DNA of 18,826 nucleotides from CAYFSC01 sp964345695 (GCA_964345695.1 CAYFSC010000042.1:1-18826); one strand, 5' to 3'; positions 1 to 7,888 are shown, counted from the stretch's first letter. Program-made: numbers and translations. The notes: generated from the sequence alone by a model not told the origin.

Positions 1-7
1 CACCTTC

Positions 8-3000
8 TCACCGCAGCTGCACGCCAATGAGCCAGCGGAACGCGAACTCGTCCTCGCTGAGATCGATGCGCTCCGGGTCGCTCGCGTAGAACGGAAAGCG
101 GGCGACGACGTCGAGGCCTTGCAGCAGATCGGACTGCTGGATCCAGCGGTCGAGGTGGGAGATCTGGCTGATGTCGTAGCGCGCGCCGAGGCCGGCGTCG
201 CCGATCAGATTGTCGCCGTCGAAGCCCGCCAGGAAGGCACCCTGGTTCCACGCCGTGCCGAGTCCCGAGAACACCTCCAGCCCGAGCGGTTTCAGCGGGT
301 TGACCGACGGAAACGGCTGGGCGTGCAGCGACAGGCGCCCCGCCACGATCCGGCTTCCGCGCGGACTGCGCCGTCCGCTCTCCAGGTACGCCACCGGTCC
401 CGCCGAACCGAAGCCGACGAGGTGCGCGTCCTCCACCGGCTGCTCCAACGCCGCACTCGGCTGGCGATACGTGTCGCTCCGCCACAGGCGCTCGGTGGAG
501 CGGCCGCCGAGGACGAACTGCTTGTGCTGCAGAAGATCGTCGGGTCCCAGGCCAAACTGGAGGTCGGCACGTGCCGTGAACGGACCCAGGGGTGCCGTCT
601 TCGTGGCGTCGAGCGACACCCGGGTTGCCGACGCGTTCGCGTCCGGCAGCACCCCGAACGCAGGATCGCGCAGGCTTCCTCCCAGCTCCGCCGACAGCGC
701 AATGCGATCCGTGCCGCGCGCGACCTCGTACTCGACCCGCGCCGAGAGATTGTGCGTCTGGCGGAACGGATTCTCAATGAGCCGGCCGCTCCCGACCGGA
801 TTCCCGCGAGGATCGCGGAATTCCAACGGTGCCGATTCAACACCAAAGACGCGGTCGGATGCATTGAGCTGGTGATTCACCGACGCCGTCAACCGCTCCG
901 ACGTTTCGCTGAGGGGCGACGAGAGAGGTTTGTTGATCTGGAGGCGTGTCTCCATGAATCCAAGATGCTTCGCGGTCTGGACCGTGCCGGTGGCGCGCGG
1001 CCCCAGCACGTCGACGGGTGCGGTCGCGCTCAGCTCGAAGTCGATCCCGTCAAACCAGGAGCCGTCGTCGGTGACAAACGGGCTTCGGTTGCTGAAGGAC
1101 GAGAGGGTACCGCGAAACGGAGCGCCCGGATCCGGATCCACGAACGGCGGGCGCGTGGCCTGTGGCAGCGACGGGTCGTCGCCGTTCGAGAACAGCACCT
1201 CGGGCCAGAGCGTGAGCGTGCCGCGGAACCGGTAGTCGCCGAGGTGCATGCCGCGCGTCTGCACGCCGACGCCCACGCCGAACCGATCGGCGTAGCTGAG
1301 GAGCGGGCGAACGCCGAGCTCGTACTGGAACCGGTTGTTCTGCGGCGCGCGGAGGAAGCGGGTCTTGAGAGGGAAATCCATCGTGTTGTTGAGCCGGTTC
1401 ACGTCCGGCGTGCGCCCCTCGGGGTCGAGCGTGGCCTGCGTGACGCGCGACGGGACGGTGAAGGACACCGTTTTCTCCGGGTAGACCCAGGGCCAGGGAT
1501 CCGTCACGATCCAGTCGTCGGGCACGGGCTTGTGGCCCTGCGTGATGAGGAGGGGGACGTGCACCCTCTGCGTCGAGCCGTCGGCCAGCGTGAGCTCGAT
1601 GTCGTGCGGCATCACGGCCTCGCCCTCGCGCTCCAGTTCCATCTCAACCCGGACGCCGTCGGACGTGGGAGACTGGGTGACGTCCGAGATCGCGTCGTCG
1701 AGTTGCCGCGTCGACTCCGTGAACTGCCAGAAGTACCAGTCGAGCTTCATGCCGCTCACCTGCTCGGCAAACAGCTCCAGGTCGAACGGGTCGGGGTGCT
1801 CGTATTTTCGCTGGCGGAAGAGACGCTTCAGCCACCGGTCGCGCTGCTCATCGCCAATCACGTAGCCGAGCATCGCGACGAGCAACTCGCCGCCCGGGTA
1901 CGATGCGACGCCGTACGCCGTGTTCGTCTGGAACCAGTCCGCGGGCGTGCTCATCGGCTCGTACAGGCCGAACTTCTGCAGATTGACGATGCTCTGCGGG
2001 GAGTGACTGGCCGGGCGATCTGTGAGGTGGGCGAAGCCTTCCGACGTCGCGTAGCTCGTAAAGCCCTCGTCGATCCAGGCGTAGTCGCTCTCGTTGCTGC
2101 CGAGCGCGGTGTGGTACCACATGTGCGCAAACTCGTGGACGGTCGTGCCGAGAATGGACAGCGGACCGTCCTGCTCCTCGAACTCGGGATTGTCGTAGCC
2201 GGCCACGAGCGTAAACATCGGGTACTCCATCCCGCCGTCGCCGCCCTGCGCCACCGTCATCTGCGGATAGGGGTAGTCGCCGTAATTCTGGCTGAAGAAC
2301 CGCTCCAGCCGCGGCATCTGCTGTTTGAGGGGCTCCCAGTTCTCCGCGACGTCCGGCTTGTAGAGGATGTGATGCGTCACGCCGTTTGCCTCCACGGTGT
2401 CGTGAATGTACTCCGGATCGGCGCCCCAGGCGAAGTCGTGCACGTCCGCCGCGAGGAAGTGCCACGTCAGGGAGTCGGCGTCCGGGGGTCCGTCGGGCGG
2501 CCGCCACGTGCCGGAGCCCTCCATGTCGTAGCCTTTGCCGATGGCGTCGGGGTTCTGCAGAACGCCCGTCGCGCCCAGCGTGTACTCGGCAGGCGCCGTG
2601 ATCTGCACGTCGAACGTGCCGTACGGGGCGTAGAACTCGCGCATCACGTACGGGTCGGCGTGCCAGCCGCGCTCGTCGTACTCGGCCATTTTCGGGTACC
2701 ACTGCGTCATCGAAAAGTCGACGCCGCCGCCCCGGCTGTCGCGTCCGCTACGGCGTGTCTGCAGCGGAATCTGCGCGCGCCACTGCATGCGGAACGTGGT
2801 CGTCTCACCCGGCGCAATCGGCTTTGCGAGCTGCACCTCCATGACGGTGTCGCGGATCTTGTAGTCGACGGATGTACCGTCCTGCGTGAGCGAGCGGATG
2901 CGGTGCCACCCTCGTTCGTCCTCGCCGAGGGTGAAGATGCGCGGCACGATCCGCCCATCCGGGTCGGGCACATGGCGGTTGCGCTCCGCCATCATGGAGT

Positions 3001-3232
3001 TCGGGTGAAAGGCGTTAAAGTAGAGGTGATAGTAGACCGTGTGGAGCGTGTCCGGCGAGTGGTTCGTGTAGCGCAGCGTCTGCCGACCGGTGTACTGGTG
3101 TTCGTCGGCGTGGAGCGTAATGTCCATGTCGTAGTGGACCTCCTGCTGCCACTGCTCCGGCGACTGGCCGCGAGCGGGGGCACACATCAGGAGCAGCACG
3201 GCGACGAGAGCGGAGACGAAGCGGTTCAGCAT
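8..3232 (-). CDS. Exported M1-family zinc metallopeptidase with C-terminal beta-barrel-like region
   Basis: A 1074-residue protein likely to cleave peptides from the N-terminus outside the cytoplasm. The zinc site is the HEFAH motif (H366, E367, H370) followed by the third ligand E389 in WIDEGF, the spacing expected of M1 (gluzincin) peptidases. GGMEYP at about 334-338 stands where the family's GxMEN substrate motif is usual. The start MLNRFVSAL is chosen because it opens a signal peptide (about residues 1-22, ending near ARGQ); the frame is open 51 codons further upstream, but that extension has no such character. Residues ~30-620 are the M1 core. Residues ~630-1074 alternate short amphipathic strands with Asp/Gly/Pro-rich turns and resemble an outer-membrane barrel or surface-antigen region. 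M1 enzymes are commonly about 600-900 residues, so the length fits an added domain. It is transcribed divergently from the zinc-ribbon gene at 3415. The exact substrate is unknown. Confidence 0.9.
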   Translation of the reverse strand: MLNRFVSALVAVLLLMCAPARGQSPEQWQQEVHYDMDITLHADEHQYTGRQTLRYTNHSPDTLHTVYYHLYFNAFHPNSMMAERNRHVPDPDGRIVPRIFTLGEDERGWHRIRSLTQDGTSVDYKIRDTVMEVQLAKPIAPGETTTFRMQWRAQIPLQTRRSGRDSRGGGVDFSMTQWYPKMAEYDERGWHADPYVMREFYAPYGTFDVQITAPAEYTLGATGVLQNPDAIGKGYDMEGSGTWRPPDGPPDADSLTWHFLAADVHDFAWGADPEYIHDTVEANGVTHHILYKPDVAENWEPLKQQMPRLERFFSQNYGDYPYPQMTVAQGGDGGMEYPMFTLVAGYDNPEFEEQDGPLSILGTTVHEFAHMWYHTALGSNESDYAWIDEGFTSYATSEGFAHLTDRPASHSPQSIVNLQKFGLYEPMSTPADWFQTNTAYGVASYPGGELLVAMLGYVIGDEQRDRWLKRLFRQRKYEHPDPFDLELFAEQVSGMKLDWYFWQFTESTRQLDDAISDVTQSPTSDGVRVEMELEREGEAVMPHDIELTLADGSTQRVHVPLLITQGHKPVPDDWIVTDPWPWVYPEKTVSFTVPSRVTQATLDPEGRTPDVNRLNNTMDFPLKTRFLRAPQNNRFQYELGVRPLLSYADRFGVGVGVQTRGMHLGDYRFRGTLTLWPEVLFSNGDDPSLPQATRPPFVDPDPGAPFRGTLSSFSNRSPFVTDDGSWFDGIDFELSATAPVDVLGPRATGTVQTAKHLGFMETRLQINKPLSSPLSETSERLTASVNHQLNASDRVFGVESAPLEFRDPRGNPVGSGRLIENPFRQTHNLSARVEYEVARGTDRIALSAELGGSLRDPAFGVLPDANASATRVSLDATKTAPLGPFTARADLQFGLGPDDLLQHKQFVLGGRSTERLWRSDTYRQPSAALEQPVEDAHLVGFGSAGPVAYLESGRRSPRGSRIVAGRLSLHAQPFPSVNPLKPLGLEVFSGLGTAWNQGAFLAGFDGDNLIGDAGLGARYDISQISHLDRWIQQSDLLQGLDVVARFPFYASDPERIDLSEDEFAFRWLIGVQLR

Positions 3233-3414
3233 AGAGGGAGACCCGGGGATCGTGGCGGAGTGGGGAGATGCGAACGGCCGCGTAAGGCGGCACCGGCAAT
3301 CGCAACTCTCTTTCTCGGAGCGGCCCAGGAATGTTTCGCAAAGCTTGGAATCCTGACAGGGTGGCTGCCGTTGGCGACTACCCACGTTATTCCCTTCCGA
3401 ACGCCGTTCGATTT
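3233..3414. promoter_or_regulatory. Divergent intergenic region between M1 peptidase and zinc-ribbon/TPR gene
   Basis: A gap of 182 bases between two divergent starts must hold both promoters. I see no convincing -10/-35 pair and no Shine-Dalgarno sequence on either side. The only clear structure is a 13-base odd palindrome at 3398-3410 (CGAACG-C-CGTTCG), four bases before the ATG at 3415. It could be an operator or, as a 5-bp hairpin, could occlude the start. A palindrome of this size is expected by chance several times in a window this long. Confidence 0.4.
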
Positions 3415-4749
3415 ATGGCCAACGATGCGTCCCAACCGTGCCCGTCGTGCGGGGCTCGTGTGCCTGCCGACGCCGATCGATGCGACCTCTGCGGCGCAGC
3501 GATCAAGGATGCGTCCCCTTCTTCCGGCGACGCCGCCGCAGAAGACCCTGACCCCACGGACTCGCCGGCGTCCGAGTCCACCGTGCCTTCGCCCGACGAC
3601 GCATCCGAGACGCAAAGCGTTTTCTGCAACGAGTGCGGCTGGGAGAATCCGGTGGAAGCCAACTTTTGCAGTCGGTGCGGCACCGAGCTGCAGGATCTCT
3701 CACGATCGGCGGACGTGCCGGAAGGTACACGTCCCGTCAGCGCCGACCTGCCGCGCTCGTCGGAGGCGCCCGCATCCGCTCCGTCTCCGGAGGGGAACTC
3801 AAGGGGTGCACAGGAAGACCGTGGCGCACAGGAAGACACCGAGCAGCAGGCGATGGGACGCCAGATTACGCTGTACATTGGCGGAGCGGCGCTCGTCGTG
3901 GTGGCGCTCTTCTTCGTCACGCTCTGGAGCCAGAGTCAGAACTGGCGCTCCACCGATTCCCCTCCGTCGAGCGGCCCGCAGGCTTCCCAACCTACCCAGG
4001 GGGCCGGGCCGGCAGCGCAGGGCGGCAGCGCGGCGCGGGGCGGCGGTCCCGCGGCCGGTTCGGCCTCGCCACGCGGGAGCCTGACGACCGACCTGGGCCA
4101 ACTGGCGTCCGAAACCGGATCTGAGATTCCGGCGGGCGTATCCGAACGTGCCGACTCGCTGCAGCAGGCCATTCGGAGCGCCTCGGGAGCCGCCAAGCAG
4201 AACGCCCGTGGCGAACTCGTGAACCTCTACGTTGGGGCCGGGCAAACGGGCCAGGCGGCGGTGCTGCAGCAGCGCATCGCCGAGGCGACCGACAGTCTCG
4301 CAGACTGGCGCCGAGCGGGCGATTTGCTCTATCGCTGGATGCAGGAGTTCCAGCAGCAGGGACAGCGCCGCCAGGCCTTCCCGGTTGCTCAGGCCGCCGC
4401 TACCGCATATGAAGCCGTGACCGATCGCTCCCCCGACGACCTGCGAGCCCGCACGCGCATGGGCGAATCGTACCTGCTCACCAACAGCCCAATGAAAGGG
4501 ATCGAGACCATCAACAAGGTGCTGGCCGACGACTCGACCTTCGTCCCGGCTCGCTTCCAGAAGGGCCTGGCGTTCCTGCAGATCAGTCGCTTCAACCAGG
4601 CGATTGCCGAGTTTGAACGGGTCAAGGAGTTTGCCAGCGAGGACGAGCCGTACTACCGGCAGGCCGACCGCGCCATCCAGATTATCCGCGAACGCACCCA
4701 ATCGTCCTCGTCTGGCGGCCAGGCTCCACCCAGCTCTCCGCAGGACTGA
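3415..4749 (+). CDS. Double zinc-ribbon, single-pass membrane, TPR-repeat protein
   Basis: A 444-residue protein of unknown role. The N-terminus has two zinc-ribbon knuckle pairs: C9/C12/C23/C26 and C71/C74/C85/C88, the second in the double-zinc-ribbon style (CNECGWEN...FCSRCG). A Ser/Pro/Glu-rich linker follows, containing an exact tandem hexapeptide RGAQED (130-135 and 136-141). A transmembrane helix lies at ~151-171 (ITLYIGGAALVVVALFFVTL), then a low-complexity Gly/Ala/Pro/Gln linker, then helical repeats from ~250 to 430 that read as TPRs (for example around AIAEFERVKEFASEDEPYY). The start at MANDASQP is chosen because the ribbon begins there; an in-frame ATG at 3331 adds 28 residues without recognisable features. 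The arrangement suggests cytoplasmic zinc ribbons tethered to an extracytoplasmic TPR scaffold, but the topology is inferred. It is probably co-transcribed with the pseudouridine synthase 40 bases downstream. Confidence 0.85.
   Translation: MANDASQPCPSCGARVPADADRCDLCGAAIKDASPSSGDAAAEDPDPTDSPASESTVPSPDDASETQSVFCNECGWENPVEANFCSRCGTELQDLSRSADVPEGTRPVSADLPRSSEAPASAPSPEGNSRGAQEDRGAQEDTEQQAMGRQITLYIGGAALVVVALFFVTLWSQSQNWRSTDSPPSSGPQASQPTQGAGPAAQGGSAARGGGPAAGSASPRGSLTTDLGQLASETGSEIPAGVSERADSLQQAIRSASGAAKQNARGELVNLYVGAGQTGQAAVLQQRIAEATDSLADWRRAGDLLYRWMQEFQQQGQRRQAFPVAQAAATAYEAVTDRSPDDLRARTRMGESYLLTNSPMKGIETINKVLADDSTFVPARFQKGLAFLQISRFNQAIAEFERVKEFASEDEPYYRQADRAIQIIRERTQSSSSGGQAPPSSPQD
3802..3837 (+). 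repeat. 18-base in-frame tandem repeat encoding RGAQED twice
   Basis: Two adjacent 18-base units (3802-3819 and 3820-3837) match at 15 of 18 positions and encode the same hexapeptide. The three differences are synonymous. It lies in the linker between the zinc ribbons and the membrane helix, where length change should be tolerated. Confidence 0.85.
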
Positions 4750-4789
4750 GGCAAAGGCTTCGCAGAGATCCGAACGAAAGGCTCCACGG

Positions 4790-5473
4790 ATGGCCCGCCT
4801 GTCCCCCCTGTTCGTTGATGAGGCGCTGTTTGTGGTGAACAAGCCGGCCGGCGTACTGGCTCAGGCAGACCATACCGGCGATCCTGACGTGGTGACTCTA
4901 GGAAGGGCGTGGCTGCGGGATCAGGGGAAACCATCATCGTTTCTCGGACTCGTACACCGGCTCGACCGGCCCACCTCGGGCGTCATGATTCTCGCCCGCA
5001 CCTCGGACGCCGCTCGCAGTCTGTCGCGGCAGTTTCGCGAACGTACGGTCGCGAAAACCTACCTGGCGGTCGTCGAGGGCACGCTCACCGGCATCGGGTC
5101 GTGGACCGATACCATCGCAAAAATCGGCCGCCGGCCCCAGATCGTACCTGCCGATCATCCGGAGGGCGCCCATGCCGAGCTGACGTGGCAGGCGCTCGCC
5201 CGGGCGGAGGGACAGACGCTGTTGCAGATCCAACTGCGCACCGGACGTCCGCATCAGATCCGCCTGCAGGCCTCCGAGCGCGGGCACCCCATCGTGGGCG
5301 ATCAGCGGTATGGCGCGTCCGAATCGCTCGACGGCGCGATTGCGCTGCACCACCGGCGGCTTCGCTGCGAGCATCCCGCGACCCTTCGCGGAGACACTTT
5401 TGCCGCGCCGCTGCCCGACCACTGGTCCAGGTTCCGGACTGCCTTTGCGACGGCCCTGGACCGCTTCTCGTAA
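4790..5473 (+). CDS. RluA-family pseudouridine synthase
   Basis: A 227-residue enzyme that isomerises uridine to pseudouridine in rRNA or tRNA in the cytoplasm. The family signature HRLDRPTSG is at 56-64, with the catalytic aspartate at D59. The conserved RTGRPHQIRLQ block is at 150-160, and VVNKPAGV near the start (15-22) is also typical. The length matches the short members without an N-terminal S4 RNA-binding domain (RluA, TruC-like). I cannot tell from sequence which uridine is modified, so no symbol is given. The start MARLSPLFVD is chosen because it begins just before the conserved strand; the open frame runs 62 codons upstream into the previous gene without family resemblance. A weak GAAAGG lies about 8 bases before the ATG. 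The gap of 40 bases to the upstream gene suggests an operon. The next gene is convergent. Confidence 0.93.
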   Translation: MARLSPLFVDEALFVVNKPAGVLAQADHTGDPDVVTLGRAWLRDQGKPSSFLGLVHRLDRPTSGVMILARTSDAARSLSRQFRERTVAKTYLAVVEGTLTGIGSWTDTIAKIGRRPQIVPADHPEGAHAELTWQALARAEGQTLLQIQLRTGRPHQIRLQASERGHPIVGDQRYGASESLDGAIALHHRRLRCEHPATLRGDTFAAPLPDHWSRFRTAFATALDRFS

Positions 5474-5534
5474 CGGCGGCTCTGCACTCGTCGCAGACCG
5501 ATGAGCGCGCCGGCCTTCCGCGGTAGGTCGTGGA

Positions 5535-6032
5535 TCAGTTCAGGCTCACCAGCCCGAACGGTGTCTCGAAGGCCGACAGGAACCGCGCCGGCGGGAGCGC
5601 CGACTGCGCCAAGGTGCCGGGCGCCTCCATCGGGTCCGCTTCTGTTTCCTCACGCCGGAACACCCCGGAGGCTTCAGCCACCACCTGGCCTTCAGGCGTA
5701 TGGAGAACAGCGTTCACGACGATCCGGGACGGCTTTTTTAAGACCACGGCGGCCGAGGCACGCACCGGTCCGGCGTAGTCGGGATCTTCGACGTGGGCGT
5801 TGAACTCTTCGGCAGACACGGTGGCCTGCTTCACCAGCGAATGCGCCGCCAACGTCGCTACGTCGTTCAGCAGGTTCTGGTGCGGCATGCGCTGCACCAT
5901 CTCGCCAGACGGCTCGACCGTGCCGGCAAGGACGGCGCGCCCGAAAGTGACCTGCGCATCGGTGCCGCCGGCCGCCTCGTCGGACTGTGCGTACCGGTAT
6001 TCGAGATTGCGGAAATGCTCGGTGCCAACCAT
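5535..6032 (-). CDS. Hotdog-fold thioesterase-like protein (PaaI-type, tentative)
   Basis: A 165-residue soluble protein. The pattern fits a hotdog domain: a small-residue stretch then a helix with a histidine (MPHQNLLNDVATLAAHSLV, ~49-67), followed by strands SAAVVLKKPSRIVVNAVLH and the closing VVAEASGVFRR, which resembles the G.LVA.a.gtF ending of PaaI-type acyl-CoA thioesterases. If so, it hydrolyses an acyl-CoA or related thioester. The usual HGG...D motif is not clearly present, so it may act on another ligand or be non-catalytic. It is convergent with the pseudouridine synthase (61-base gap) and divergent from the small zinc-ribbon gene. The start at 6032 is the first ATG in frame, with no Shine-Dalgarno sequence. 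The existence of the gene is fairly secure; the function is a guess. Confidence 0.68.
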   Translation of the reverse strand: MVGTEHFRNLEYRYAQSDEAAGGTDAQVTFGRAVLAGTVEPSGEMVQRMPHQNLLNDVATLAAHSLVKQATVSAEEFNAHVEDPDYAGPVRASAAVVLKKPSRIVVNAVLHTPEGQVVAEASGVFRREETEADPMEAPGTLAQSALPPARFLSAFETPFGLVSLN

Positions 6033-6292
6033 GTCAAGAACGCATTGTCAAAAAAAGCGACGGGAATGGAATCCCTGCGTGACGCAGAGAACCGTGGTGC
6101 CTACTTTCCCTACGAACTTCTTGCCAGACCGCATTTGGGACCGGATCGGTAAAAACGACGCGCCGAACCGACAGCCTTGCCCGTGTCCTGCGTCGATCCG
6201 TCCCCCACGGACACGCTGCGTGCGAGAGACTGTCAAGATGGCATCCGCCTGTGCCCTTTCATCGCAATCCCTTCTGCCCCCGCTTGTCCGCC
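6033..6292. promoter_or_regulatory. Divergent intergenic region with two inverted repeats
   Basis: This 260-base gap separates two divergent genes and must contain their promoters. It holds an A-tract (6050-6056), an odd palindrome CTGCGT-G-ACGCAG at 6075-6087, and a 7-bp inverted repeat CGTGTCC/GGACACG (6182-6188 and 6209-6215, 20-base loop) about 78 bases before the zinc-ribbon start. Either could bind a regulator. Neither matches an operator I can name, and short palindromes also arise by chance in GC-rich DNA. Confidence 0.35.
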
Positions 6293-6553
6293 ATGCGCCT
6301 GACTCAAGACCAGCAAAAACAGGTTTCTCGTCACCTGAACACGCGCGGGACTGCTCCGACATGTCCAGTGTGCGGGGCTTCCAATCTGCGTGTGAAGAAA
6401 AACGTCGTGTCGCTTCCTACTCCGAGCTCGCCCACCGGATCGCGTCGCCTCGTGGCGGTCGAGTGCCGGTACTGCGGCTACGTCCTTCACTTTGCCCCCG
6501 AAGTCATGGATCTGGATCTGAACGCCGGCGAGACCCCCTCGTCCCAGCCGTAA
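6293..6553 (+). CDS. Small zinc-ribbon protein of unknown function
   Basis: An 86-residue protein starting MRLTQDQQ. It has one zinc ribbon made of CPVCG (about residues 24-28) and CRYCG (62-66), separated by about 35 residues containing a Ser/Pro-rich turn. The second knuckle is followed by YVLHFAPE, the hydrophobic strand typical after such knuckles. Small proteins of this layout are widespread, are usually annotated only as zinc-ribbon or hypothetical, and may bind nucleic acid or protein. The start at 6293 is preferred over an in-frame ATG 14 codons upstream, because the helical N-terminus begins there. It stands alone: a divergent neighbour upstream and 216 bases to the transporter pair downstream. 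Confidence 0.72.
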   Translation: MRLTQDQQKQVSRHLNTRGTAPTCPVCGASNLRVKKNVVSLPTPSSPTGSRRLVAVECRYCGYVLHFAPEVMDLDLNAGETPSSQP

Positions 6554-6769
6554 CGCATAACTCAATGGTTATTCAGTACAGCTTACCACACACCGGTGGT
6601 GAGGCAATCGTCTCGTGCTTTCTAGGCGCATCTGAAGGACTCTACGGCCTATTGCCAGATTTGCCTCCTACAGAACCCCCATGAGCGCCGGAACTCTATC
6701 AACTCGGTGAGAATATACGGCCGAGACCAACTTGATTCCTGACTGCTCACAAATCCGTGTCTGATCCCC
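6554..6769. promoter_or_regulatory. Leader region before the sulfur-transporter pair
   Basis: This 216-base gap is noticeably more AT-rich at its left end than its surroundings. It holds a short inverted repeat ATAAC/GTTAT (6557-6561, 6568-6572) and an 8-base perfect palindrome CACCGGTG (6591-6598) within ACCAC...GTGGT. It is the likely promoter and operator region of the transporter genes. I see no recognisable riboswitch, and the repeats are short enough to be chance. Confidence 0.3.
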
Positions 6770-7330
6770 ATGGGTGATCCAATCTCCGCCACCTGGCCCT
6801 GGTACGTGGCCGGCCCTCTCATTGGGCTGATGGTTCCGCTGTTGTTGCTGCTGACCGGCAAGACATTCGGCGTCTCGTCGAGCCTGCGGCACACCTGTGC
6901 GGCTACACTGCCCTCGACGGCCGACTACTTTCAGTACGACTGGACGTCGAAAGGTCTCTGGAATCTCCTCTTCGTGGCCGGCATCCTGCTCGGCGGATTC
7001 ATTGCCGCGACCGTCCTCGGCGGCGGCGGGCCGACCGGCATCTCCTCCGCCACCCAAAGCGACCTGCAAGCGCTGGGGATCACGGATTTTTCGGGCCTCG
7101 TTCCGCCCGAGCTCTTTAGCGGGTCGGCACTAACGACGGTGCCCGGCTTGGTCGCCCTCCTGGGCGGCGGGTTTTTGGTTGGATTCGGCGCCCGGTACGC
7201 CGGCGGCTGCACGTCGGGCCACGCCATCACGGGGCTGGCCACACTGCAGGTTCCGTCGCTCATCGCCGTGGTCGGCTTCTTCATCGGCGGCCTCTTCACG
7301 ACCTATGTTCTCCTTCCTCTCCTCCTGTAG
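6770..7330 (+). CDS. YeeE/YedE-family sulfur-compound transporter, first half
   Basis: A 186-residue inner-membrane protein with about four transmembrane helices (~11-30, 63-84, 123-142, 162-184). The signature GFGARYAGGCTSGHAITGLA at 138-157 contains C147, the YeeE/YedE motif cysteine; a second cysteine, C43, follows FGVSSSLRH, another conserved family position. In the characterised thiosulfate transporter YeeE/TsuA, such cysteines line a path that hands sulfur-containing ions across the membrane. Half-size paired members are common in Bacteroidota and Proteobacteria, where they often sit beside a persulfide dioxygenase or rhodanese. Here the partner follows after 87 bases, but no sulfur enzyme is adjacent. 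Substrate: probably thiosulfate or another sulfur species, inferred. The start is the first ATG before the first helix; an internal ATG at codon 21 would cut that helix. Confidence 0.9.
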   Translation: MGDPISATWPWYVAGPLIGLMVPLLLLLTGKTFGVSSSLRHTCAATLPSTADYFQYDWTSKGLWNLLFVAGILLGGFIAATVLGGGGPTGISSATQSDLQALGITDFSGLVPPELFSGSALTTVPGLVALLGGGFLVGFGARYAGGCTSGHAITGLATLQVPSLIAVVGFFIGGLFTTYVLLPLLL

Positions 7331-7344
7331 TCGCCGCGTCTGTG

Positions 7345-7376
7345 GCCGCTGCGTTCCGATACCGCCGCGTTCCGAT
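7345..7376. repeat. 16-base tandem duplication between the transporter halves
   Basis: GCCGCTGCGTTCCGAT (7345-7360) is followed directly by ACCGCCGCGTTCCGAT (7361-7376), with 14 of 16 positions identical. It lies in the 87-base gap between the two transporter genes. Replication slippage is the simplest origin; no function is evident. Confidence 0.8.
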
Positions 7377-7417
7377 GCAACCGTCTGCCGACTCTCTCTC
7401 ACGGTTTTTGATTCGAC

Positions 7418-7888
7418 ATGCCTTCCACGACTGAACGTACGTCTCCCTCCACATCTCCGGCTCTGCGCGTGGCCGACGCGCTCGTTTACCTGGGGCTGGG
7501 AACGGTCTTCGGCATCATCCTCGTCCAGAGCGAGGTCGTTTCCTGGTTCCGCATCCAAGAGATGTTTCGGTTTCAAGCCTTCCACATGTACGGTATCATT
7601 GGATCGGCCGTTGTCGTGGCGGGGCTCTCGATCGCCGTACTGCGCCGGATGAACGCAACAACCCTTCGCGGCGAGCCCATCGTGGTCTCCGACAAGCCGT
7701 TCGATCGCGGTGTGAACCAGATCGTGGGCGGCATTCTCTTCGGCCTCGGCTGGGGACTGCTCGGGGCCTGTCCCGGGCCGATCTATGCGCTGATCGGCGC
7801 CGGCATCGTGCCGGTTGCAGTCGGACTTCTCGGAGCCCTCGCCGGGGCATGGGTCTACGGCCAGTTGAAGCCTCATCTGCCGCACTAA
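7418..7888 (+). CDS. YeeE/YedE-like (DUF6691-type) sulfur transporter, second half
   Basis: A 156-residue membrane protein with about four transmembrane segments (~19-36, 58-76, 101-115, 127-147). The motif GWGLLGACPGPIYALIGAG (111-129) carries C118 and is characteristic of the shorter partner of split YeeE/YedE transporters. The pair together roughly equals one full-length YeeE, so a heterodimeric transporter is likely. Unlike the first half, it has only this one cysteine motif. The N-terminal ~18 residues are Ser/Thr/Pro-rich and likely cytoplasmic. The ATG at 7418 is preceded by TTCGAC, the same six bases as before the gene at 16149, and by a pyrimidine-rich run without a Shine-Dalgarno sequence. 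Co-transcription with the first half is likely. Confidence 0.88.
   Translation: MPSTTERTSPSTSPALRVADALVYLGLGTVFGIILVQSEVVSWFRIQEMFRFQAFHMYGIIGSAVVVAGLSIAVLRRMNATTLRGEPIVVSDKPFDRGVNQIVGGILFGLGWGLLGACPGPIYALIGAGIVPVAVGLLGALAGAWVYGQLKPHLPH

Noticed and set aside
119..4084. Very long plus-strand open frame (1321 codons) antisense to the M1 peptidase
   Set aside because: Its translation is Arg/Val/His-rich with no domain, and it mirrors the wobble pattern of the real gene; it also runs out of frame into the zinc-ribbon gene. A GC-rich shadow.
6046..6051. TTGACA on the minus strand close upstream of the hotdog gene, as a -35 box; a similar one at 9628-9633 before the kinase
   Set aside because: Both lie only 11-13 bases before the ATG, so the matching -10 would fall in the coding region.
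5800..6684. Plus-strand open frame spanning the hotdog and zinc-ribbon genes
   Set aside because: Overlaps two better-supported genes in other frames and has no domain features of its own.
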